Of a DNA stretch of 64,000 nt, positions 29,730-37,658 are shown one piece after another (position 1 is the stretch's first letter; each line of letters opens with the position of its first letter). The notes beneath the pieces are model-generated. The model saw nothing but the letters and a program-made list of their open reading frames with translations. It searched no databases and was not told the origin of the DNA. The DNA comes from Nannocystis bainbridge (GTDB lineage Bacteria; Myxococcota_A; Polyangia; Nannocystales; Nannocystaceae). Location of the stretch: the NCBI RefSeq assembly GCF_028368995.1, contig NZ_JAQNDL010000001.1, positions 806,001 to 870,000 on the forward strand, read 5' to 3'. The position numbers and the translations under genes were made by a program.

Positions 29730-31844
29730 ATGCGTCCGCACGACCTTTCGCGTCCTGCTGCTCTCCTCCTCGCCGGCCTGTGCGCCCTCGGACCGTCCGC
29801 CGAAGCCACCGCCCAGACCCCGCCCCCGAGCGGCGGCACCGGTTCAGGGGCCTCGTTCCCGCCGGCCGACGCGTTCACGATCCAGTACTGGCTCGTCAAC
29901 GAGAAGGGCAACTTCCTCCGGCCGCTGACGGAGAAGTACTTCAATCAGTTCATCAACCGGGCCCGCTGCCAGTGCGGGCAGCAGATCGGCGTCATCATCC
30001 GCCTCAAGAAGACGATGGCGGCCTATTCCACCGGCGAACAGCTCCAGAGCTTCGTCGGCACCCAGTGCTCGACCGCCGAGACCGCGCTCGCCGGCCAGTT
30101 CCGCCGCTGCGCCCAGTTCGGGGCCGAGCTGGTGTCCACCTATCAGCAGGGCATCACCACCTCGTTCCACCCGATCTGGCTGGCCAACGGCGTCAATCCC
30201 GACACGCCCTCGCGCAATCCGGGCGAGGCGTTCACCGCCGGCAAGTGCGACGCCAACGTCACCGGCGAGGCCGGCGTGTGGATGTGCGCGCCCAACATGA
30301 ACAACATGGGCAACTGCCAGGCCGACGAGTTCTTCGTCCAGGGCGCGCAGAACATCAACCTGCCGAGCAGGACCGGCGGCATCAAGTACGACTTTCAGCC
30401 GCCGCTGCTCAAGATCACGAACTTCACTGCCGAGCCGGGTGACAACGCCGTCGTCCTCAGCTGGCAGGCTGGCTCGGGCGACGTCAACGGCTTCCGCATC
30501 CTGTGCGAGGACGCCGCCACCGGCCAGCCCGTCGCGGGTCTTGCGAAGCCCTTCGCCCACCCGTACGAGACCATCCCCAACGGTCAGTTCTACTTCACCA
30601 AGGACAACCTCTGCCCGAACGGCCCCTTCAGCACCTTCAACTCCGGTGAGGACAACCCGCTCGGCACCACCAGCGACGGTGACGACAGCGACACCGACGG
30701 CATTGGCGGCACCGACTCGGTCGGCGACTCCGCCGGTGACACCGACGGCAGCGAACCGAACACCGAGTGCGGCAACGAGATCATCGAGGCCGGCGAAGAG
30801 TGCGACGACGGCGATGCCAACGCCGATGACGCGGCGTGCGGCAGCGACTGCACGCGCAGTCGCTGCGGGGACGGTCGAGTCCAGGCCGACGTCGAGGAGT
30901 GCGACGACGGCAACGACGAGGACGGCGACGCCTGCACGAACGCCTGCAAGAACGCCATCTGCGGCGACGGCAGCCTCTGGGTCGGCATGGAGAACTGCGA
31001 CATGGGCGCTGTCAACGCCGACGGCGGCGCGTCCCCATGCAACACGGAGTGCCAGGTCGTCGACTGCGCCAGCATGATGAACGGCTGCCCCGAATGCGGC
31101 GACGGCGTCCTGGTCGCTCCCAACTGCGATGACGGCCCGCTGAACTCCGACCACGCCACCTGCAAAAACGACTGCACGTGGAACGTGTGCGGCGACGGCT
31201 TCGTGTTCAGTGACCCGCCGGACGGCGGCATCCCGGAGGAGTGCGACGACGGCAACGACGATGACACCGACGCTTGCACGAAAGAGTGCCTGCGGGCCGT
31301 CTGCGGCGACGGCTTCTTGTGGGCGGGCGTCGAGCAGTGCGACGACGGCAACGACATCGACGACGACGATTGCGCCAACAATTGCCGCGAGCCCGCCTGC
31401 GGCGACAACATCGTCCAGTCCGGCGAAGAGTGCGACAACGGCGTCAACAACAGCGCCACCTCGAGCTGCAGCCCCGATTGCAAGTTCACCGCCAGCCCGG
31501 GGATGTTGAACCTCGACTGGCGCTACGTCTGCAGCGACCACATCCCGTTCAGCACCAAGAGCTACCGGATCCGCGGCCTCGAGAACGGCAAGGAGTACAA
31601 CTTCCTGCTCGTCCCGTACGACCTGATCGGCAACCCCGCGCCGGTCGACAACATCGTGCGCGCCATCCCCGTCGCTACCTACGACTTGTGGGAGCAGTGC
31701 GAGGAGGACGGCGGCATCTGCGGCGCCTCCGGCTATTGCAACGTTAGCGACGAATCGGGCGGCGGCCTGGCCCTGTTCACCGCCCTCGCAGCATTCGGCA
31801 TCGGCGGCCTCGGCGTCGCCAACCGGAGAAGGAACCGCGCGTGA
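29730..31844 (+). CDS. Cys-rich DUF4215 surface protein
   Basis: 704 residues. Signal peptide (AALLLAGLCALGPSAEATA), an unassigned N-terminal domain with several Cys pairs, a fibronectin-like stretch (LLKITNFTAEPGDNAVVLSW), then at least six DUF4215-type repeats (CGNEIIEAGEECDDGD, CGDGRVQADVEECDDGN, CGDGFLWAGVEQCDDGN). Their acidic Cys-rich loops probably bind calcium. The end, ESGGGLALFTALAAFGIGG with NRRRNRA, is a hydrophobic-Arg tail like MYXO-CTERM sorting tags but without an adjacent Cys. The downstream barrel gene overlaps by GTGA, so the two may form one surface complex. Confidence 0.88.
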   Translation: MRPHDLSRPAALLLAGLCALGPSAEATAQTPPPSGGTGSGASFPPADAFTIQYWLVNEKGNFLRPLTEKYFNQFINRARCQCGQQIGVIIRLKKTMAAYSTGEQLQSFVGTQCSTAETALAGQFRRCAQFGAELVSTYQQGITTSFHPIWLANGVNPDTPSRNPGEAFTAGKCDANVTGEAGVWMCAPNMNNMGNCQADEFFVQGAQNINLPSRTGGIKYDFQPPLLKITNFTAEPGDNAVVLSWQAGSGDVNGFRILCEDAATGQPVAGLAKPFAHPYETIPNGQFYFTKDNLCPNGPFSTFNSGEDNPLGTTSDGDDSDTDGIGGTDSVGDSAGDTDGSEPNTECGNEIIEAGEECDDGDANADDAACGSDCTRSRCGDGRVQADVEECDDGNDEDGDACTNACKNAICGDGSLWVGMENCDMGAVNADGGASPCNTECQVVDCASMMNGCPECGDGVLVAPNCDDGPLNSDHATCKNDCTWNVCGDGFVFSDPPDGGIPEECDDGNDDDTDACTKECLRAVCGDGFLWAGVEQCDDGNDIDDDDCANNCREPACGDNIVQSGEECDNGVNNSATSSCSPDCKFTASPGMLNLDWRYVCSDHIPFSTKSYRIRGLENGKEYNFLLVPYDLIGNPAPVDNIVRAIPVATYDLWEQCEEDGGICGASGYCNVSDESGGGLALFTALAAFGIGGLGVANRRRNRA

Positions 31845-32908
31845 TCGCCTTCGCCTTGACCCTGGTCGCCGCGCCCGCGCCGGCCGACATGACGATCACC
31901 GGCGACGCCGGCACTCCTCCGCCGCCGCCGGCCCAGGGCGCGAGCGTCCCGCCCGCGCCTGCCCCCGAGTCCAGCTCGCCCGGCACGACCCCCGGCGAGA
32001 CCCGCCAGGGCGAGCTGTTCGGCCCGCCCTACGGCTCGCGCGTCGGCGAGAAGCGCGAGGGCGAGGTCTGGCGGCCGATCGAGGGCCCCACTTACGACAA
32101 GCAGCCGGTCCCGAGCGAGTCGGCGGTCACTGGCCAGAGCAACCCCGACCTCACCGACAGCCTCAGCAAGAAGAAGCAGGCCCCACCGACCGGCGAGAGC
32201 CGGCAGCGGTTCGCGCTCGAGGTCAAGATGGGCCCGTATCTGCCCGACGTCGACCGCAACTGGAGCGGCGAGGGCTTCGGCCCCTACGCCAAGGTCTTCG
32301 GCGAGACCGACTCGCGCGGCATCACCATCGGCCCGCCGAAAAAGAGCATTTACGGAGGTCTCGCCTTCGAGTGGCAGATCACCAAGAAGCTGGCCGGCCC
32401 GATCGGCATCGGTATTCAGTGGACCATGGCCCGCGACAAGGCCCAGGCCCCGCTCGCCGAGCCCCCGGACGAGGGCCCCACCCGCAGCCGCGCCGACACC
32501 GTGCGCTTCACCGTCATGCCGATCGCCTTCCAGGCGGTCTACCGCTTCGAACTGCTGGCCGACAAGGTCCGCTGGGCCCCGTTCGTCCCCTACGTCAAGG
32601 CCGGCGTCGCCTATGCCTTTTGGTGGACCAAGAACGGCAACGGCAACATCGCCGTCATCAAGGACGGCACCGAGGTCGTCGACCGCGGCCGCGGCGGCGT
32701 GTGGGGCTACCAGATCAACCTCGGCATGATGCTGCGGCTCGATTTCCTCGACCCCGGCACCGCCCGCACCTTCGACCGGATCTCCGGCATCAACCACACC
32801 TACATCATCGGCGAGTGGCAGCTGACCCGGCTCTCGAACTTCGGGCGCAAGGACAGCATGAACCTCGGCGACAGCACCTGGATGATCGGACTCGCCACCG
32901 AGTTCTGA
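31841..32908 (+). CDS. Outer-membrane beta-barrel protein
   Basis: 355 residues. Signal peptide MIAFALTLVAAPAPAD, then a Pro/Gly-rich N-terminal segment of about 110 residues and a barrel of alternating amphipathic strands from FALEVKMGPYLPDVD to the C-terminal STWMIGLATEF, ending in Phe as barrel proteins do. The sequence resembles the MXAN_2562-type outer-membrane proteins of myxobacteria, whose function is unknown. The GTG start overlaps the preceding stop, implying joint production with the DUF4215 protein, which may be its exported or tethered partner. Confidence 0.82.
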   Translation: MIAFALTLVAAPAPADMTITGDAGTPPPPPAQGASVPPAPAPESSSPGTTPGETRQGELFGPPYGSRVGEKREGEVWRPIEGPTYDKQPVPSESAVTGQSNPDLTDSLSKKKQAPPTGESRQRFALEVKMGPYLPDVDRNWSGEGFGPYAKVFGETDSRGITIGPPKKSIYGGLAFEWQITKKLAGPIGIGIQWTMARDKAQAPLAEPPDEGPTRSRADTVRFTVMPIAFQAVYRFELLADKVRWAPFVPYVKAGVAYAFWWTKNGNGNIAVIKDGTEVVDRGRGGVWGYQINLGMMLRLDFLDPGTARTFDRISGINHTYIIGEWQLTRLSNFGRKDSMNLGDSTWMIGLATEF

Positions 32909-32923
32909 GCCGGCCTGCGCGTC

Positions 32924-33023
32924 AGGACATGTGCATGAGGACATGGCCTCTTGCACATGTCCTGATGCACATCCCCTGAATCAATAGCCCTACATGTCCC
33001 TCGGGACATTGTCGGCACCGCGC
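32924..33023. repeat. 14-bp CATG-palindrome array between convergent genes
   Basis: Cores at 32928, 32942, 32956 (CATG) and 32970 (CATC), 14 nt apart; a 23-nt break; then 32993 (CATG) and 33007 (CATT), again 14 nt apart. The 20-bp right end 33004-33023 is identical to 23849-23868. It fills the gap between two convergent genes. Confidence 0.92.
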
Positions 33024-33024
33024 C

Positions 33025-33558
33025 TCAGCGGTACACGTGCCCTTGCGCTTGCAGCGCGGCCTCGATGCGCGTCAGCTCGCGCAGGATCGCCTCGATGCGC
33101 ACATCCAGCGTCGGCCGTCCGGGCAGCTTCAAGCGGGCGCGCTCGAACGCCCCGTTCTCGGCCTCCATCGCCCCGCGGATCGCCCCAGCGCCGGCCCCGA
33201 GCGCCTCGAGCTCCTGGCGCTCGTGCGGCTGCAGCCCCTCGATCATCGCCAGCCACAGCCCGACCTCGCGGCTGGCGTCGAGCAGCACCGCGTCGAACCC
33301 CTCGACATCGTCGTCGGTGCGGGTCAGGTCGGTCGCCAGTTGGTCGCGCACCGCTTGCAGCGGCGACTCGAGCCAGATCCGCAGCGTCCGCGTCTCGCGG
33401 GCTACGCGGGCCAGCGTCTCGCTCAGGTGGGCCAGCTGCAGCGGCTTGTCCTGGCCCGACTCGAGGTAGCGGCGGGCCGCCGCGTCGGCGCGGCGCAGGC
33501 GGATGAACCCGTAGCCGACCAGCAGCACCGTCACCGCGGCGATGAAGAGCGTCTCCAT
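33025..33558 (-). CDS. Membrane-anchored helical protein
   Basis: 177 residues: one N-terminal membrane helix (METLFIAAVTVLLVGYGFI) and a long helical, charged cytoplasmic or periplasmic part (LQLAHLSETLARVARETRTL, DVRIEAILRELTRIEAALQ) that should form coiled coils. No family is recognised. A possible small ORF ends two bases upstream of its ATG, which would couple their translation. Its stop follows the neighbouring palindrome array by two bases. Confidence 0.72.
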   Translation of the reverse strand: METLFIAAVTVLLVGYGFIRLRRADAAARRYLESGQDKPLQLAHLSETLARVARETRTLRIWLESPLQAVRDQLATDLTRTDDDVEGFDAVLLDASREVGLWLAMIEGLQPHERQELEALGAGAGAIRGAMEAENGAFERARLKLPGRPTLDVRIEAILRELTRIEAALQAQGHVYR

Positions 33559-33559
33559 C

Positions 33560-33757
33560 TCACGCGGCGGCGCCGCCCGGATCGGCGGGGGCTGGGGCGC
33601 GCATCGTCGCGACGCGCGCGCAGGTCACGGACGTGTAACGTGACGCATCGCCGGGCGCGGCGCCGGGCGTGCGCTCGGAGCCCGACGGCGCGGTCACGGA
33701 CATGCCGCCGCGTCGCGTCTCGACGGTGGATCCGAGCTCGGGCGGCGCCGCGGACAT
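33560..33757 (-). CDS. Doubtful small ORF
   Basis: 65 codons beginning [20 protein letters not shown], disordered and without a known domain. It is listed because its TGA lies one base before the ATG of the coiled-coil membrane gene, a typical operon junction. The composition could equally be chance in GC-rich DNA. Confidence 0.3.
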   Translation of the reverse strand: MSAAPPELGSTVETRRGGMSVTAPSGSERTPGAAPGDASRYTSVTCARVATMRAPAPADPGGAAA

Positions 33758-33868
33758 GGGCTCTGCATCATAGCGCCGAAGCCTCGCTACCGTGACCGCC
33801 CCGCCGGTCCACCCGCGCGACGCGCCGTGCTTTCGGCCACATCGCTGCGGGTGTACGCTCGGCGCACC

Positions 33869-34042
33869 GTGGCCACGCCCAAGAAGTACCGCTGCCTCGT
33901 CTGCGAGCACATTTACGACCCCGTGGAAGGCGATCCCGGGAGCAACATCGCCCCCGGGACGGCGTTCGAGGACATCCCGGAGGACTGGTACTGCCCGGAC
34001 TGCGGCGCCACCAAGGCGGACTTCGAGCCCATCGAGGGGTGA
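33869..34042 (+). CDS. Rubredoxin
   Basis: 57 residues from the GTG at 33869 (71 if an upstream in-frame ATG at 33827 is used, but that adds a sequence foreign to the family). Two CxxC pairs, [12 protein letters not shown] and [10 protein letters not shown], bind the single iron, and [17 protein letters not shown] is the rubredoxin signature. It shuttles single electrons, for instance to alkane hydroxylases or oxygen-detoxifying enzymes; no partner is encoded nearby. A TACGCT hexamer lies 9 nt upstream. Confidence 0.95.
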   Translation: MATPKKYRCLVCEHIYDPVEGDPGSNIAPGTAFEDIPEDWYCPDCGATKADFEPIEG

Positions 34043-34356
34043 GTCCGGGGCAGGCCGCCCGCGTCCGGACCTGGCTCTTGGGACCTGTCCGGATGAGCTC
34101 GCCGAGACCTGCGGGCGCGGCCCTCGTCACGCTGTTCAGGCGCGCCCCGGGGCGCGCTTCGATCGTCGTCGGGCGAGCCGAGCGCCGCCTGCGCGGGCGC
34201 GCGCCGATGCATGGGTCCACACTCCCCCAGCCATCGCGGACGGCCGCCGTTCGCCAGCCTGCAGGGTTTCACGACAGGCTTCGAGACCCCAACGCGGCGC
34301 ACGTCCGTCCGAGTTTGCTCTGGACGAGGAACCGTAAACCTTGCACCCTGGAGGGC
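34043..34356. other. Gap with one palindrome element
   Basis: 314 nt between rubredoxin and the receiver gene. Cores CCTG at 34070 and 34084 (14 nt apart) mark a two-unit element 24 nt after the rubredoxin stop. The rest holds no credible ORF or terminator. Confidence 0.55.
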
Positions 34357-34773
34357 GTGACGACACGTGCTCCACGGGTCTTGGTTGTTGAGGACGACGC
34401 GGCGACGGCCAGGGTGGTCAAGGGCGCGCTGACCGAGGCCGGGTTCGTCGTCGAGACCCTGGACAAGGGCTTCCTGCTGGTCGCCGTCGTCATGCGGTTC
34501 CAGCCCGACATGGTGGTGCTCGACCTCAACCTGCCGGACATGCGGGGCGACACGGCCATGAAGATGGTCCGGCGGGCCACCAACGTCGGCGGCAAGACCC
34601 TGCCGGTGGTCATCCTCAGCGGCATGCCGATCGAGCAACTGATGGAGATCCAGGGCCACCTGGGCGCCGTGGGCTGCATCCAGAAGCCGGCCTCGCTCGA
34701 CACCATCGTCGACCGCCTGTGCCAGCTGCTGTCGTGGCCGCGCAAGGATCGCAAGCCCGAGGCCGCTACCTGA
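34357..34773 (+). CDS. Single-domain response regulator
   Basis: 138 residues, just one CheY-like receiver: acidic pair EDD at 12-14, phospho-acceptor Asp56 in VVLDLNLPDM, a Ser in VVILSGMP and the conserved Lys in CIQKPAS. There is no output domain, so it signals by protein contact. The GTG at 34357 follows GGAGG at a good distance, one of the clearer ribosome-binding sites here. No histidine kinase is adjacent, which is common for orphan regulators in myxobacteria. Confidence 0.92.
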   Translation: MTTRAPRVLVVEDDAATARVVKGALTEAGFVVETLDKGFLLVAVVMRFQPDMVVLDLNLPDMRGDTAMKMVRRATNVGGKTLPVVILSGMPIEQLMEIQGHLGAVGCIQKPASLDTIVDRLCQLLSWPRKDRKPEAAT

Positions 34774-34789
34774 CCGGCCGGGCGGCCGT

Positions 34790-34845
34790 CCCCATGCTGC
34801 CTGTAAGGACATGTCTCTCCTGGCATGTCCCAAGAGACATCCGAA
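34790..34845. repeat. Palindrome array behind the receiver gene
   Basis: CATG at 34793, then 34810, 34824 (CATG) and 34838 (CATC); the last three are 14 nt apart, the first step is 17. It starts about 20 nt after the stop. Confidence 0.85.
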
Positions 34846-34882
34846 GAGCGACCGCGAGCTCGCCGCCGTGTAGATAGAGCTT

Positions 34883-36280
34883 GTGGCGAGCGGCGCGCGC
34901 CATGAATCTCGGCGGATGCATTTGCCTGCCCTGCGGTTCACATCGCGAATTTGCGCCCTCTCCCTGCTGCTCGCCGCCTGCGGCGACGACCTCGGCGTCG
35001 GGACCGTCACCGACGGCGCGACGAGCACGAGCACCACGTCCACCGTCACCACCGACGACTCGACGAGCGAGCCGCTGCCGACCACCACCGATCCGACCAC
35101 CGGCGGCACGGCGACCGACGGCGAGTCGACGACCGATATCACCACGTCCACTACCGACGAGACGACTTCCACGACCACCACCGAGACCACGTCCACCACG
35201 GACGAGACTTCGACGTCCACCACCACGGACGAGACGACGACCACCACCACCACCACCGGCGACGCCGTGTGCGGCGACGGGGTGGTCGACGGCGGCGAGG
35301 AGTGCGACGACGGCAACGACGTCGACGAGGACGCCTGTACCAACGCGTGTATCTTCCCCGTCTGCGGCGACGCCATCGTCAACGGCGACGAGGCGTGCGA
35401 CGACGGCAACGCCATCGACGAGGACGCCTGTACCAACGCCTGCGCGCTCCCGGTCTGCGGCGACAACATCGTCGGCCCCGACGAACAGTGCGATGACGGC
35501 AACGTCGACGGCGGCGACGGCTGCGACCCCGAGTGCCAGCTCGAGCCGATCGAGCCCGTCACCTTCGAGTTCACGGGCGCGATCCAGGAGTACCTCGTGC
35601 CGCCCGGCGTCACCCAGGTGAAGCTCGAGGCCTGGGGAGCCGCCGGCGCGACCCCGACCAACAACCTCGCCGTCTGCAACGGCAACCCCGACAACGGCGG
35701 CAAGGGCGGCTACGCCGTCGGCGAGCTCACCGTCACGCCCGGGGACGTGCTGAAGATCCACGTCGGCGGCGCCGGCGGCCTCGGCAACGCACCCGGCTGG
35801 AACGGCGGCGGAGGCAGCTGCGGGGATCCCTCGACCTGCTCGGGCGGCGGCGGCGCCTCCGACGTGCGCACCGCGGCCGACCTCGCCTCGCGCGTCCTCG
35901 TCGCGGGCGGCGGCGGCGGGGCCGAACACTCATGCGGTGGCCAGGGCGGCGGCGCCGGCGGGGGTCTCGTGGGCGCGGCCGGGTTGGGCGGGGACTTCGT
36001 CACGGGCGACGCCCCCGGCGGCACGCAGCTCGCCGGCGGCGCCGGAGGCCTCGGCGCCGGCAACCAGAACGGCACCGCCGGCGCCGCCGGCGTCGGCGGC
36101 AACGGGGCCACGAGCCTGCACGCGGGCGGCGGCGGCGGCGGCTGGTTCGGCGGCGGCGGCGGCGGCCAGGACGGCCACGGCGGCGGCGGCTCGTCGTTCC
36201 TCGGCACGCTCACGAACGCCAGCACCACCCCCGGCCTGCAGGCCGGCGACGGCAAGATCGTCGTCACCCCGCTGATCTGA
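34883..36280 (+). CDS. Lipoprotein with DUF4215 repeats and Gly-rich ALK-like domain
   Basis: 465 residues from GTG 34883 (454 from ATG 34916). Lipobox LAAC follows ICALSLLLAAC. A Thr/Ser-rich linker of about 90 residues lifts three DUF4215-type repeats (CGDGVVDGGEECDDGN, CGDAIVNGDEACDDGN, CGDNIVGPDEQCDDGN). The C-terminal half starts VTQVKLEAWGAAG and is extremely Gly-rich (GGGGGGWFGGGGGGQ), the pattern of the glycine-rich domain found next to the kinase in vertebrate ALK/LTK and in bacterial exoproteins. The GTG is favoured by TAGATA six bases upstream. A cell-surface structural or adhesive role is plausible. Confidence 0.82.
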   Translation: MASGARHESRRMHLPALRFTSRICALSLLLAACGDDLGVGTVTDGATSTSTTSTVTTDDSTSEPLPTTTDPTTGGTATDGESTTDITTSTTDETTSTTTTETTSTTDETSTSTTTDETTTTTTTTGDAVCGDGVVDGGEECDDGNDVDEDACTNACIFPVCGDAIVNGDEACDDGNAIDEDACTNACALPVCGDNIVGPDEQCDDGNVDGGDGCDPECQLEPIEPVTFEFTGAIQEYLVPPGVTQVKLEAWGAAGATPTNNLAVCNGNPDNGGKGGYAVGELTVTPGDVLKIHVGGAGGLGNAPGWNGGGGSCGDPSTCSGGGGASDVRTAADLASRVLVAGGGGGAEHSCGGQGGGAGGGLVGAAGLGGDFVTGDAPGGTQLAGGAGGLGAGNQNGTAGAAGVGGNGATSLHAGGGGGGWFGGGGGGQDGHGGGGSSFLGTLTNASTTPGLQAGDGKIVVTPLI

Positions 36281-36587
36281 GCCGATCCTGTCCGCCAGGA
36301 CAGACTGCACGGATGTCCTGACAGCCATGTCCTTCAGGACATCCTGAGACCACCCGGCCGTCGCCGCGCCGCGGATGTCCTGATGGACATGTCCATGCGG
36401 ACATCCCCGCGTGGGATGATATGTCCTTCAGGACATCTTATCCGCGCGGGCCGCTCGACCTCGATCCGCCCGCGCAGTTCCGCGCGGCTCTACCTGTCTG
36501 AAAGGCCAGCTCGTTCGCGGCCCTGCTCGCGGGGGAGCGCACGCCGGCGCGGCGCCTCGCGCGGATCGCCTGCGTTAGCATCGCTCG
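36281..36587. repeat. Longest palindrome-rich gap
   Basis: Cores run at 36287 (CCTG), 36301 (CAGA), 36312 (GATG), 36326, 36340, then 36374, 36388, 36402, then 36420 and 36434; within each group steps are 14 nt with one exception. The array spans about 150 nt right after the stop at 36280. The remaining 145 nt hold only a promoter hexamer before the next gene. Confidence 0.9.
36576..36581 (+). promoter_or_regulatory. Putative -10 hexamer TAGCAT
   Basis: TAGCAT ends 6 nt before the ATG at 36588 with no ribosome-binding site between. Confidence 0.55.
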
Positions 36588-37658
36588 ATGTCGGTCCGCC
36601 GCCGCGCCCTTGCGTTCGCCGTCCTGCCGCTGCTGCCTGGCTGCTTCAGGGACGACGGCGCCGCCCTGACCCAGACCGCCGCCTCGCTCGAGCCTGGCAC
36701 CTCGACCAGCACCGGCCCCACCACGGGCACCACCGGCGCGATCGATCCGACCACCACCACCAGCGGCGAGCCCGACACCGCCACCACCGACCCGGACACC
36801 ACCGGCACCACCGCGCCGCCGCTGTGCCCCGGCGAGATGCAGTGCACCCCCGGCGAGGTCATGGACACCGGGGCGCTGTGCGAGACGTGCGGCCGCGTGC
36901 GTCGCACCTGTCAGGACGACTGCACCTGGGGCGCCGACGCGTGCTTCGACGACCCCACCTCGTGCGCCTACTGGTACTTCGACGAAGTCCAGCTCGGCTG
37001 GGAGCGGATCGCCCTGCCCCAGCCGCCCCCGCGCCACGCCCCCGCGGCCCCGGCGATCGCCGCCTTCGATCTCCACACCCACGACCAGATCTTCGTCCTC
37101 ACCGCGACCACCTACCACGTGCTGCGCGGCAGCGACGGCAGCTGGCTCGCCTCGGGGCCGCTGGCCGACGTGTTCCCCGGGCTGCCGTTCCCGCTGCTGC
37201 AGTCGTACGCGGTCTACCAGCCCGACTTCGATAACTACATCGTCTACGCCGTCGGTGACCCGATCGCGCGGCTCTACTCGTTCGCCGTCGTGCCGGACGG
37301 CTTCATGACCGAGTACGCGACCGAGGACGCGTGCTGCGGCTCGTTCACCCAGCTCGTCAACCCTGGCACCCCCGCGGCGGTGCGCGACCTCTTCATCGAC
37401 CTCACCCCGCCGTTCTCGTGGGTGGGCGGCCAGTTCTACGCCACCTGCGTCGACGAACTCCTGCCTCTCACCCAATACGCCGCCTGGGTGACGCCGACCG
37501 ACGTGTTCGTCCAGGACCTCGCCTTCTGCTTCGAGATGGTCGCGCAGAGCCCGATCGCCCAGTTCCCGCCGTTCGCCGCCCCCGGCGCCCCGCCCGGCGA
37601 GCGGATCGGCGGCGTCGCCATGCTCGGCGAGCGCCTCTACGTGTTCGCCGGCGAGTGA
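36588..37658 (+). CDS. Putative lipoprotein with Thr-rich linker
   Basis: 356 residues. Lipobox LPGC at about Cys19 after MSVRRRALAFAVLPLLPG. A Thr/Ser/Pro/Gly linker to residue 75 precedes a Cys-rich patch (CPGEMQCTPGEV, CETCGRVRRTCQDDCTWG) that resembles the Cys motifs of other myxobacterial surface lipoproteins, then a mostly beta body (DLHTHDQIFVLTATTYHVL, NYIVYAVGDPIARLYSFAV) that may form propeller blades. No enzymatic motif is seen. The last 22 bases overlap the end of the convergent transporter gene. Confidence 0.78.
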   Translation: MSVRRRALAFAVLPLLPGCFRDDGAALTQTAASLEPGTSTSTGPTTGTTGAIDPTTTTSGEPDTATTDPDTTGTTAPPLCPGEMQCTPGEVMDTGALCETCGRVRRTCQDDCTWGADACFDDPTSCAYWYFDEVQLGWERIALPQPPPRHAPAAPAIAAFDLHTHDQIFVLTATTYHVLRGSDGSWLASGPLADVFPGLPFPLLQSYAVYQPDFDNYIVYAVGDPIARLYSFAVVPDGFMTEYATEDACCGSFTQLVNPGTPAAVRDLFIDLTPPFSWVGGQFYATCVDELLPLTQYAAWVTPTDVFVQDLAFCFEMVAQSPIAQFPPFAAPGAPPGERIGGVAMLGERLYVFAGE

